From Pseudomonadota bacterium (GTDB lineage: Bacteria > Pseudomonadota > Gammaproteobacteria > Francisellales > Francisellaceae), in the NCBI GenBank assembly GCA_027621155.1, contig JAQCCA010000005.1, positions 1 through 32,025 of the forward strand: 32,025 bases of DNA. Reading direction: 5' to 3'. The notes under the pieces were generated by a model that was given only the letters and a program-made list of their open reading frames with translations, was not told the DNA's origin and did not search any database. The position numbers and the translations under genes are program-made. This document shows positions 10,407 to 19,244 of this stretch, piece after piece. The number at the start of each line of letters is the position of its first letter. The stretch's first letter is position 1.

Positions 10407-10872
10407 TAGAGTATATCAAATTGCCATTATTTTTATTATTAGCATGATTGCTGCATTTACTGTTATGAAACTAACAGTCAATCAACATGACGACACCATT
10501 TATGTTGTCGATTTGGCGCGGATTTCTAATGCTGAGAATATGGTAGCAATTAAGGCACAACAAAATAAGTCTTGGATGGATGTCGTCAGTTATGCTGGCA
10601 AAGATGTTAAGGGCGTTATTCAGAAGCTTGCTAATGGTCATACGGTTATTGTAAAACAGGCAGTTGTTACAGGGACTGGGAAGCAGATTGATATTACTGA
10701 TAATGTATTGCAGGCGTTGAGCTTGCCGCTAAAAACCCCTGCGTATATTCCGTCAAGAAACAATACGCTTTTGGGTGTAAAAGCGCCATCACAAGATGAA
10801 ATCAACGCACAAGTTGATTCACGCAAAGATGATCAATCTAAAACATCAGATTCAATATTCCCATTACAGTAG
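10393..10872 (+). CDS. trbI: TrbI-like (F-type) protein
   Basis: 159 aa; single N-terminal TM, 'VVDLARI' segment; located after TraC as in F. Confidence 0.6.
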   Translation: MKLLDRVYQIAIIFIISMIAAFTVMKLTVNQHDDTIYVVDLARISNAENMVAIKAQQNKSWMDVVSYAGKDVKGVIQKLANGHTVIVKQAVVTGTGKQIDITDNVLQALSLPLKTPAYIPSRNNTLLGVKAPSQDEINAQVDSRKDDQSKTSDSIFPLQ

Positions 10873-10880
10873 GTGGTAGC

Positions 10881-11453
10881 ATGCTTAAATTTATCGGTAT
10901 TCAGGAATCATGTAACCGCCTTTGGTGGGCAGGACGAGCATTTATTATCTTGCTAATTGCATTATTTGTACTGGTGTATGGCATTAAATGGCTTGGGTTT
11001 AGATTAAATGAAACTGATTCCATGCCCAAAGGTATTTATCATTTTACGCTGCTATCTCCATCAAGTAATAACCAGACCAAAGATGGCAGTACCGTGTTAA
11101 TTACGCAAGACACCAATAACCCCATATATATGCTAGGTGTTCAGCGTGGCTATGATCCTTATGGTGTTGATTTGATTAAAAAAGTCATTGGCGTACAAGG
11201 GGATCATGTTTCAGTTGATGGCAACACGGTTAAAGTGTGCCAAAATGAAAGCGGACACTGTTATGAGTTACCTTGTCTGACACAAGATGCTCAAGGACAT
11301 GCTTTGCACTGCACTGATTTTCAGGGTGTCATTCCAAAGGGTAAGGTGTTTGTTTATGGCGAGAGTTCAAAACTGTCTTTTGACTCACGTTATTTTGGTT
11401 TGATAGATACACAATATATTCAGGGAGTTGGCAGTTTGTGGTGGAATTGGTAG
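10881..11453 (+). CDS. S26-family conjugative signal peptidase (TraF/TrhF type)
   Basis: 190 aa; N-terminal TM, 'NETDSMPKGIYHF' Ser motif, 'DLIKKVIGVQGDHVSV' Lys motif, 'GKVFVYGES..SFDSRYFG'. Confidence 0.88.
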   Translation: MLKFIGIQESCNRLWWAGRAFIILLIALFVLVYGIKWLGFRLNETDSMPKGIYHFTLLSPSSNNQTKDGSTVLITQDTNNPIYMLGVQRGYDPYGVDLIKKVIGVQGDHVSVDGNTVKVCQNESGHCYELPCLTQDAQGHALHCTDFQGVIPKGKVFVYGESSKLSFDSRYFGLIDTQYIQGVGSLWWNW

Positions 11454-11467
11454 CAGAATCAATGATC

Positions 11468-11476
11468 TGTGGATAA
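11468..11476 (-). promoter_or_regulatory. consensus DnaA-box 9-mer (TTATCCACA on minus strand), copy A
   Basis: TGTGGATAA read directly; function not shown. Confidence 0.5.
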
Positions 11477-11684
11477 CTTTTCAAAATTTGCTAAATACAC
11501 GTGTTTTTGCCAACTTTTCTAAAAAATATTAATGTTTTTTATTTTTGAAAACCCTTTATTTATATGGGTTTCATGGGGTGTTGAAAAACTTTTTTCAATT
11601 ATTTTACGATTCTGAACCAAAGTTACATACTTAGACTTTGTATCGTTTTACATTACCTGCAAACAGCAATCTGCGAGGAAATCC
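11468..11684 (+). repeat. conserved tra leader element, copy A
   Basis: 217 bp from TGTGGATAA to the ATG at 11685; aligns almost without gaps to copies B and C; AAACCC/GGGTTT inverted repeat at 11549-11571. Confidence 0.9.
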
Positions 11685-12308
11685 ATGCTTTATTTTTTAA
11701 CCATAACACATCACAGCGTCATGCAGAAAATGCAAACATTTGTGCGTATTCTACTTATAGCAAGTGCGCTTTTAACATCATCACTTTGTTTTGCGCAAAC
11801 AGGAGTTGTTGAGGTTGCTAACTTTTACTGCCCGCACTGTTATTCGGCAGAAAAGTACACGCAAGACTTGCGACAAACCCTTGAAGCCAAAGGCGATAAA
11901 TTTCAGTTTGTACCTTGGTTTGTTGATGCAAAAAGCGAGCAGGCAGCGCTTATCTATCTATCGGCTAATAAGCCTATACAGGATAAGTTGCGTTTAGGGT
12001 TATTTACCGCAGCGAATGCCGGTGCTGATTTTAGCACGGGATTTAAAGGTTGCACCAGTATCAACATGTTTATGCCAGAGTATAAGGTGAAAAGCTGTAC
12101 TGATTCGCTCATGAATAATAAAGCAATTGATGTTCTTAAAAAGACAATGACGCTTTTAAAAGTCGCCTACAACGGACAGCTTAGCAATCTGGTATTCCCT
12201 ATTTTTATCGTCATTAAAGACAACAAAGTGATTGGCAAAATTAGTTATGCCGACACAAGCGACTTAAAGTCATTGATCAACAACGTTAAAACCATGCTTG
12301 AGGTGTGA
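11685..12308 (+). CDS. DsbA-like periplasmic thiol oxidoreductase
   Basis: 207 aa; signal peptide; 'ANFYCPHCYSAEKY' CPHC active site and a cis-Pro-like region 'LVFPIFIV'; start supported by the leader ending here with GAGG. Confidence 0.85.
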   Translation: MLYFLTITHHSVMQKMQTFVRILLIASALLTSSLCFAQTGVVEVANFYCPHCYSAEKYTQDLRQTLEAKGDKFQFVPWFVDAKSEQAALIYLSANKPIQDKLRLGLFTAANAGADFSTGFKGCTSINMFMPEYKVKSCTDSLMNNKAIDVLKKTMTLLKVAYNGQLSNLVFPIFIVIKDNKVIGKISYADTSDLKSLINNVKTMLEV

Positions 12309-12311
12309 ATT

Positions 12312-13382
12312 ATGGCGGATTTCAAAAAGAAATTATTTTCATTAAGTGTTGCTCTTTTTACTACGTCATTAGCAAGCAACTATGTTTTTGCAGATACCGC
12401 AATCAACCCCAACACTGGCGGGTATTATTTTTATGAGCAGAACGATCTAACACCTGCACAAAAGCTTATGCTTTCACCTCAGCGTTTGCCTCATAGTCAA
12501 ATGCCAATGCCAAAAAGTAAAAAAGAGCGATGCGATAACCCCGATCAATGGTCTGTAGACTGTGGGTTTATTGACCCAAAAGGCAACTTTGATTTTGAGC
12601 AAAAGCAAATGCATAAATTATTGCAAAATCAGTCAATGAATCCCAATGATCCCAATGCCGTTTATCAGTGGCAGCGTTTTAATATGTGGATGGTCAACCA
12701 GGCGACACAGGCGGCTTATATGTCGGCATATAACCGTTTGCAGCATCCTGATATTAACCCTGCTATTAGCTTGCCAACGTCACAATTTGGTAACTTATTA
12801 ATGAAAGGCTTAAATGAAGCAGGTGAAAAAGCCATGTTTAAAAAGCTTGCTGAATCGAGTATTCTCATATTCTTCACGCGTCACGGTGCTGAGAATACCA
12901 AGTATTACTGCCCTGTGTGTAAGGCGATGGCTTCAATTATGCTTATGGTGCAGCATGATACAGGTATCACAACTTATGAAGCTTCCTTAGATGATAAGCA
13001 CTTTGATGTGTTTAAACACTTTGAAGATAACAGCAAAAAGGTTCGTGTTTTTGACCCTAAAACAGGACAGTATCTTAATGAAAGCCGCTCAACTATTATG
13101 GCGCAATTACTACACGTTAAAATTGTGCCGACTGTGTTTTTATTCCTCAAAGGTGATCCAAAAACAGGAAAAGGGGCGACAATGGTTCGTGTATCTATTG
13201 GCGCGGAGTCCGCAGACACAATAGAAACGCGCATTTTGAACTTTGCTCATGCCATTCAAAAGGCATTCACCGAGCAGGCTAAAAAAGGCTTGCAACAACA
13301 AGGAGTTATTTCTCCAGACTTCTCAGATACAGAACCTAATTTCTGGGCAACGCATAACACAGCTACAGAGGGAGAGGCATGA
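12312..13382 (+). CDS. traF: TraF, F-type pilus assembly protein (thioredoxin fold)
   Basis: 356 aa; 'GGYYFYE' N-terminus, 'SILIFFTRHGAENTKYYCPVCKAMASIM' with CPVC. Confidence 0.88.
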   Translation: MADFKKKLFSLSVALFTTSLASNYVFADTAINPNTGGYYFYEQNDLTPAQKLMLSPQRLPHSQMPMPKSKKERCDNPDQWSVDCGFIDPKGNFDFEQKQMHKLLQNQSMNPNDPNAVYQWQRFNMWMVNQATQAAYMSAYNRLQHPDINPAISLPTSQFGNLLMKGLNEAGEKAMFKKLAESSILIFFTRHGAENTKYYCPVCKAMASIMLMVQHDTGITTYEASLDDKHFDVFKHFEDNSKKVRVFDPKTGQYLNESRSTIMAQLLHVKIVPTVFLFLKGDPKTGKGATMVRVSIGAESADTIETRILNFAHAIQKAFTEQAKKGLQQQGVISPDFSDTEPNFWATHNTATEGEA

Positions 13383-15043
13383 TGTTATTCAAATCAATCA
13401 GTTCAACTAAAAAGCAAAGTAATAAAAAATTGAATAAAAGATACTCATTCAAAAAATCGCTATCAACCGCATTATTGTGTGGTGTTTTTCTGGGAACAAG
13501 TATTAATCAGGTCTATGCCGATGACTTCTCAGATGCCTTTAACTATTTAATGTCTAGTGGCAATCCCGCTATTTATAACACAGAAGTAAGAGGGTTTGCG
13601 ACAGGTGGTAGTTTTGATTTAATTATTCCGCAACGATCTGTCACCATTATTTCTCTCACTGCGCCATCAATTGACGTTGGTTGTGGTGGTATTTCAGCTT
13701 TTTTAGGTGGTTTTAGTTATATTAACCTAGATGTATTTATTAATCTTTTAAAAAATATTGCCACGAGTGCCTTGGGGTATGCCTTTATTCTGACGCTTGG
13801 CGTATTATGCCCTATTTGCAAGAGTGTGATGGAGGGCTTACAAAAAGCCGTACAAATGGCAACTTCATTAGCGCTTAACTCGTGTAACTTTGGTGTTGGT
13901 TTAGTGAATGAAGCAATAAATAGTTCAGACTCTCTCAAGAAATATGTCAATAGTGCAGGTGCTGCGGCTGATAGTAACTCTGGTCAAGATAATGGCTTTT
14001 TATCATCGATGAATAACATTGCAGGTGATTTTAGCAAAGGCATGGATAAATTTAACAATTGGGTAAATAAAATCAGTAACACTAAACTTCAAACGCAAGA
14101 GCGTAATAAAATTGGTCAGGGCGCACATATGTGGAATGCGTTACCAGAGCTTGATGATGCCCAAAAATCCTTACTATTATCATTAACAGGGGACACAAAC
14201 ACCTATATACAAAGTGGTACACAACCCATCATTGTTGAGATCATGCCAACGCTATCAGCAGATGAGCTAGCCAATTTACTCGTCTATGGTGCGGATTCAA
14301 ACAATAATCAAAATGTTCATTTATTGGGATGTACGCAATACGATAACACAGCAAAAGACTTTTGCACCAAGGTAGAAGAAGTGCCTGTTAAAAACTCATT
14401 CTGGGCTAAGTCATCACAGGGCAAGACCTTTGGAGGTATTGATTTATTCCAGTATGGCTATTATGGCGCTGTATATGCCTTACTTATGCAAGCTATATAT
14501 GCGGCTGAAAGCAACGAAGACTTAGGCTACAGCTCAGGGTTTAATTTGCAGTTACCTGCTCAATATGGCGCAGCAACATTACACCCTAGTTTTAGCAAAG
14601 CGCAAATCCTTGGTTTCTTAAACTCATCTCCTTTGCCGTTATATCAGGCGGTGAATATTGCGGGATGGTCGTTATCAGGTGGCGCAGATGTCGCAAAGCA
14701 GATGATCAGTAATGTCGCCTTATTAGTTGCCAAACAGTTCGCTTACTCATTTATTGAGCATGATGTTTTAGATCTTACCAATGCAACACAAACGGGTTTA
14801 AAGCAAGGTGAAAATACTGGTAGCTCAGGCGTTAATAAAAAACTCTATGCTGATTTAAAAAAATCGCTTGATAGCATTCGTATGCAGATAACGCAAAATG
14901 TTACTGCCATTTCCAGTGACTTTGAATTTCAGCAAGGTTGGATTGGTCAGCTTCATCAAGTCCAGTCTGAGCTTTATTCGCAGGCAGTACAATCTGGTAT
15001 TGCAGGCAACATGGCGTTCACCAATAAACTAAGCGTTCAATAG
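13379..15043 (+). CDS. traH: TraH, conjugative pilus assembly protein
   Basis: 554 aa; 'DVGCGGISAFLGGFSYIN' and 'LCPICKSVMEGLQ' TraH motifs; ATGA overlap with traF. Confidence 0.93.
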   Translation: MMLFKSISSTKKQSNKKLNKRYSFKKSLSTALLCGVFLGTSINQVYADDFSDAFNYLMSSGNPAIYNTEVRGFATGGSFDLIIPQRSVTIISLTAPSIDVGCGGISAFLGGFSYINLDVFINLLKNIATSALGYAFILTLGVLCPICKSVMEGLQKAVQMATSLALNSCNFGVGLVNEAINSSDSLKKYVNSAGAAADSNSGQDNGFLSSMNNIAGDFSKGMDKFNNWVNKISNTKLQTQERNKIGQGAHMWNALPELDDAQKSLLLSLTGDTNTYIQSGTQPIIVEIMPTLSADELANLLVYGADSNNNQNVHLLGCTQYDNTAKDFCTKVEEVPVKNSFWAKSSQGKTFGGIDLFQYGYYGAVYALLMQAIYAAESNEDLGYSSGFNLQLPAQYGAATLHPSFSKAQILGFLNSSPLPLYQAVNIAGWSLSGGADVAKQMISNVALLVAKQFAYSFIEHDVLDLTNATQTGLKQGENTGSSGVNKKLYADLKKSLDSIRMQITQNVTAISSDFEFQQGWIGQLHQVQSELYSQAVQSGIAGNMAFTNKLSVQ

Positions 15044-15054
15044 GGAGAGGATTT

Positions 15055-18018
15055 ATGGCAAGCGCTTTTGATATACAGGTTTTAGGTTCAGGGCACATGT
15101 ATGTGTCATTGTTGCAGAATATTTCAACAGTAATGCTGCATTCAAATCTTTATAACGCTTTTATTTGTATTATGCTGTTTTTAGGATTTTATAGCTTTGT
15201 TTTTGCGGCAGCCAAGCACGGAGGTATCTCGGTTCAAGCGGTGATGCAGAAGTTTTTAGCATGTGTCATTTTGATTTATATCATGACAAAAGTATCGGTA
15301 AACGTGCTGATCATCGATGAATTCGATGCCAAACAAACGCAAGCGGTTCCTGATGTTCCGCTAATATTGGCATTGCCTGAATGGTTTGTGCATAAGATTG
15401 GTTTTTATGGCGCTGAAATTATTGGCGAGTTGTCCTCAAAAAGTGGGTTTATGCCAACAGACTTAACGCCAACTAGTGGTGTGCCACTATCAATAGCGCC
15501 CGCTATGATTGCTGATGCGTCACAGTACGAGATAGCCGATCCAATATTTAAAGCTTCACTTTCAAGATATATGCTTGATTGTATATTGCCCAATAAAAAC
15601 TTTAATGTCGGCAACTTATATACTTCAGGCACCTTGTGGAATGACATTAAAGACATGCAGCCAAACAAGGCATTATCCACCGTCTGGTTTGGGGATTCTG
15701 GCACACCGAATACGACAGGCGAAGTCCTAAGCTGTGGCGATGCACAAAAGAAAATCGCGCCTGTTATGGCACAGCTTTCTAACAAAGTCACTGATGATTT
15801 TATCAAGCAAAGCACCGTATCGATTGCCCCTAACGTTTTTCAAAGTATCATCCAATATTATGGTGGACAGGGTGCGACTGGCTCAGACATGATTTTACAA
15901 TCTTCAATGATTGGCATGTTAAACACAACCATTCCAGAAGCCATGATTGCATCAAGCAAAAGCCAAGTGCTTTATGATCAGTTGGCATCACAGCGCGCAG
16001 CAAAACAGGCGTTTTCATCTTGGTCGATTGAAGCATCATCTTTTAGCAGCACCTTTGGATATCTGTTGGTGGTTATTGATGTTTTGGGGATTGTCCTTGG
16101 GATTATCGTTTTTCCATTTGTTTTTGTGCCATTTTTCTTTTCACTGGTTAGAAACTATTTAATGCTACTGGCATTTATCCCGCTAGCAACCATTGGCTTA
16201 GCCGTTGCCGCAGTGATTGGGACTTATGCTAACAAAGGGTCTTTGGCTATGCTTGATGGTGGAGGGCTAACGCTATCCAATCATATGGCTGTCACGCAGG
16301 CTGCAATCAAAGCCTATCAATCTATTTACATCTATCAGTATATGTCAGTAACCGTTGCCGCAGGTTTGGCTTTTGGGATGACGTTTATTGGCTCTCGGAT
16401 CATGTCTGGTGGCAATGCAATGGAGTATGCCAAACAAAACGCAGCACAAGCAGCACAAAGCAGCTACACAGGTGCAGATACTCGTAGCATGGCAAATGAC
16501 ACGATGAATAAACATAATATTGCCACGGAAACTTTAGCGGGTGTTTCAAGCTACAAGCAGAGCCATACTGGCGGAAATCCATTGATTGACTACCAAGGCG
16601 GTGGTGTACAAACTAGCTCTAATGGTGCGATGATAAGAAATCAGACAACGACAACAACGACCAGTACACACAGCGATAATTCAGGAGTCACTAATACTGT
16701 TAATAACGATACATCACACAGTGACAAATACAGCACAGGTCAAACGATTAGCCAGTCGCTAGCAAGCAATGAGGCAATTAAAACAGCGCTAAGTGGCAAA
16801 GGTTTAAGAGGTGCGGGATTATCCGCAGCTTATGACGGATGGTCAGCAATGACGGATAACATGCCAGATATGGTGCCATCGATGGTTAAAGATCAAATGG
16901 CATCACAGATTAAAAGTGGCGTTAGCGATACGCTCAAAGCAGATGAATATGGTCAGATGGCTAATCAGGCAAAACTGGATGGCAATACTCAGCTCTATGA
17001 TCAGTACAGTCAAACATCGCAAGAATATAAAACCTCAGCCCAAGATCATTATGCTGACGCGGTTAAAACAGGTGAAGCAGCCAAAGCAAGCAATAGTGAT
17101 CTATCAGGTTGGGATGTTGCCAAAGAAGTTGCTGTAGGTGCAGGTACGCTAATTGCAGGTGCTGCTATTGATGCTGCGGGTGTTGTTGGAGAAGTTGGCA
17201 CACTGGGTGCTGCTACACCATTAGTTGCAGGCGCTGAAATTGCCGGCACATCAATGATTGCAGCAGGCGCAGGTAAAATTATGCAATATGGTGGACGACT
17301 TGCTAGCGAAGCCACAGGCTTAATGACTGGCGCAATGGAAAAGCTTGGGCTGAAAGGTGCATCAAAATCAGTTACAGAGGGAATGGAATCAACCATTGCA
17401 CGTCAAACACATACGTTTGATGAAGCCAAAGGCACATGGATTAAAGATTCTGCGCGTGTGCGTGATCTGAAAAATGAAACCGTTGGGCATGGTGAGCGCT
17501 TTGATGTGAAGCAATATGAAAAGGATTTAGCAGATGCTCAAAAAGGCGGTTGGCAACGTTTTAAAGAAAGTAGAGCAGGTAAAGTTGCAGGCGGGTTGAT
17601 GAAAGAGTTTAATAATGGTTATGAGGAAAGTTGGGGTGGAACCACTTATTCCCAACTAGACACCAAAAATCAGCAGCAACATAACGTTTCAGATGATAGA
17701 ACTAGACGCTTTGGCGCGGGATACTCTCAAGGCTCCAGTGACAGTATCACTACGACATCGACAACGACTTCAACGGTTCAAATGCCTACTTACCCAAGCC
17801 AAGGCAAAACGGCATTGCAATTAGCGCAGGAAAACTATGATAGAACTTTTGGAAATCAAGTTGCTACGGGTGATATAATGAATGATCAACGTGATACATC
17901 TGATTATGGTAAGCACCAACAATCATTTGATGGAAATTCCGATAAAGTGAAAGAAAAGCTTAATGATAGGGCAGGATCAGCTTGGCAAGTTAGGAAAGTT
18001 GATAAAATGTCAGATTAA
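15055..18018 (+). CDS. traG: TraG, mating-pair stabilisation protein
   Basis: 987 aa; N-terminal multi-TM domain, long soluble C-terminal part; follows TraH. Confidence 0.88.
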   Translation: MASAFDIQVLGSGHMYVSLLQNISTVMLHSNLYNAFICIMLFLGFYSFVFAAAKHGGISVQAVMQKFLACVILIYIMTKVSVNVLIIDEFDAKQTQAVPDVPLILALPEWFVHKIGFYGAEIIGELSSKSGFMPTDLTPTSGVPLSIAPAMIADASQYEIADPIFKASLSRYMLDCILPNKNFNVGNLYTSGTLWNDIKDMQPNKALSTVWFGDSGTPNTTGEVLSCGDAQKKIAPVMAQLSNKVTDDFIKQSTVSIAPNVFQSIIQYYGGQGATGSDMILQSSMIGMLNTTIPEAMIASSKSQVLYDQLASQRAAKQAFSSWSIEASSFSSTFGYLLVVIDVLGIVLGIIVFPFVFVPFFFSLVRNYLMLLAFIPLATIGLAVAAVIGTYANKGSLAMLDGGGLTLSNHMAVTQAAIKAYQSIYIYQYMSVTVAAGLAFGMTFIGSRIMSGGNAMEYAKQNAAQAAQSSYTGADTRSMANDTMNKHNIATETLAGVSSYKQSHTGGNPLIDYQGGGVQTSSNGAMIRNQTTTTTTSTHSDNSGVTNTVNNDTSHSDKYSTGQTISQSLASNEAIKTALSGKGLRGAGLSAAYDGWSAMTDNMPDMVPSMVKDQMASQIKSGVSDTLKADEYGQMANQAKLDGNTQLYDQYSQTSQEYKTSAQDHYADAVKTGEAAKASNSDLSGWDVAKEVAVGAGTLIAGAAIDAAGVVGEVGTLGAATPLVAGAEIAGTSMIAAGAGKIMQYGGRLASEATGLMTGAMEKLGLKGASKSVTEGMESTIARQTHTFDEAKGTWIKDSARVRDLKNETVGHGERFDVKQYEKDLADAQKGGWQRFKESRAGKVAGGLMKEFNNGYEESWGGTTYSQLDTKNQQQHNVSDDRTRRFGAGYSQGSSDSITTTSTTTSTVQMPTYPSQGKTALQLAQENYDRTFGNQVATGDIMNDQRDTSDYGKHQQSFDGNSDKVKEKLNDRAGSAWQVRKVDKMSD

Positions 18019-18024
18019 CCAAAA

Positions 18025-18558
18025 TTAAGGTTTCATCGTCCATTCATTATGTATGTGGCACCATGTGACGCCATCGCTGAAGATAGGGTCTTGTTTCTTT
18101 CTAAAGGCATCATACTTAGCATTAGTTAAGTAGAATTCTATCAACTTAATAGCAACAACCTCTTTCCTCAAAGGCACAACCAAAGCCAACATCTTAATTG
18201 CAATCAAATAGTAGATAACCACATTATCAAGTGCAGGAACAGTCAACGCTAAATATCCAAGCACTGCAATAAATGCCAAACATCTAAATACATAATGACC
18301 TCGTGCTACAGGTGCGTAGTAAAAAATCATATTATGTCGGCTAGGATTGATAAACGCCAATAACGCCCTGAGCCACAGTAAGCCATACATGACAATTAAA
18401 ACGACCTGAGTTGCTTTTGCATCACTTAATGGAATCAATTTGCCTTGCGTGGTAAAAAAGTAAACAATGCCATAAAAAGCAGTCGCCAGTAGCATGTAGC
18501 ATGCAAAGTTATCCCTCAGGCTGCCTTTGTAAGGTCTTTTAAAGTTTTTATAAAACAT
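18025..18558 (-). CDS. small polytopic membrane protein, unknown
   Basis: start revised from 18594 to 18558 (MFYKNFKRPYKG) because GGAGACAGGG precedes that ATG; about 177 aa with four hydrophobic segments. Confidence 0.65.
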   Translation of the reverse strand: MFYKNFKRPYKGSLRDNFACYMLLATAFYGIVYFFTTQGKLIPLSDAKATQVVLIVMYGLLWLRALLAFINPSRHNMIFYYAPVARGHYVFRCLAFIAVLGYLALTVPALDNVVIYYLIAIKMLALVVPLRKEVVAIKLIEFYLTNAKYDAFRKKQDPIFSDGVTWCHIHNEWTMKP

Positions 18559-18575
18559 TTTCCCTGTCTCCGTTT

Positions 18576-18830
18576 TTAGTAATGGAATCGGCATTTAACT
18601 ATACTCAATATTCCATCCTCATATTTATATACAAGCCTGTGTTCACGATCAATTCGCCTCGACCAATATCCTGCCCAATTATGCCTTAGTGGTTCTGGAT
18701 CACCAATACCATCAAATGGATTGCGCATTGTGTCCTTGATGATTTGATTAATACGCTTTAGCCTTTTTTTGTCATTTTGCTGCCAGTATAAATAATCATC
18801 CCAAGCATGTGTAGACCACGCTAAAATCAT
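18576..18830 (-). CDS. yoeB: YoeB-family toxin (Txe/YoeB mRNA interferase)
   Basis: 84 aa; 'WSTHAWDDYLYWQQNDKKRLKRINQIIKD..RNPFDGIGDPEPLRHNWAGYWSRRIDREHRLVYKYEDG..I.KCRFHY' is the full YoeB signature. Confidence 0.96.
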   Translation of the reverse strand: MILAWSTHAWDDYLYWQQNDKKRLKRINQIIKDTMRNPFDGIGDPEPLRHNWAGYWSRRIDREHRLVYKYEDGILSIVKCRFHY

Positions 18831-18833
18831 TTT

Positions 18834-19091
18834 CTAATCTTCAATTAGCTTATGCTTTACACCTAAGCCTTGCTCAATTTCATTGATAGATTCATTTAAT
18901 CTTTTAGCATTATTAGCGCTAGACATTAAATAGGCAGTTTCTTCGTAAGATCGATAATCATCAAGAGACATAACAACGATTGCTGCTTTTTCGTTACCTC
19001 TAGTTACGATCATTGGCTTATGATTGCTCGTTACTCTATCCATCGAAGCAGCAAGTTTACTTCTAAACTCACTGAAATTTATAGTATACAT
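18834..19091 (-). CDS. yefM: YefM-family antitoxin (Phd/YefM)
   Basis: 85 aa; 'MYTINFSEFRSKLAASMDRVTSNHKPMIVTRGNEKAAIVVMSLDDYRSYEETAYLMSS' is canonical YefM. Confidence 0.96.
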   Translation of the reverse strand: MYTINFSEFRSKLAASMDRVTSNHKPMIVTRGNEKAAIVVMSLDDYRSYEETAYLMSSANNAKRLNESINEIEQGLGVKHKLIED

Positions 19092-19120
19092 ATTCAGACC
19101 TCATTGTTTAAATCGAATAA

Positions 19121-19138
19121 TGTACCTCAATATGTACA
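19121..19138. promoter_or_regulatory. candidate YefM-YoeB operator
   Basis: TGTACC (19121-19126) and TGTACA (19133-19138, within AATGTACATT-type palindrome), 12 bp centre to centre, upstream of yefM. Confidence 0.65.
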
Positions 19139-19145
19139 TTAAATA

Positions 19146-19175
19146 TTGAAAAATATCAAGCTATATATTTATAAA
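19146..19175 (+). promoter_or_regulatory. candidate sigma70-type promoter for the helicase gene
   Basis: TTGAAA, 18-bp spacer, TATAAA; upstream of 19245. Confidence 0.35.
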
Positions 19176-19244
19176 CTGAGATTTAGTACAATCGTTAAAT
19201 TCTAATTTGCAAGTAATGCCTAAGGCATGTAAAGGAAGCTCTTA

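Noticed and set aside
15673-15681. TTATCCACC inside traG as a fourth DnaA box
   Set aside because: One mismatch to consensus, inside a coding sequence, and without the flanking leader sequence.
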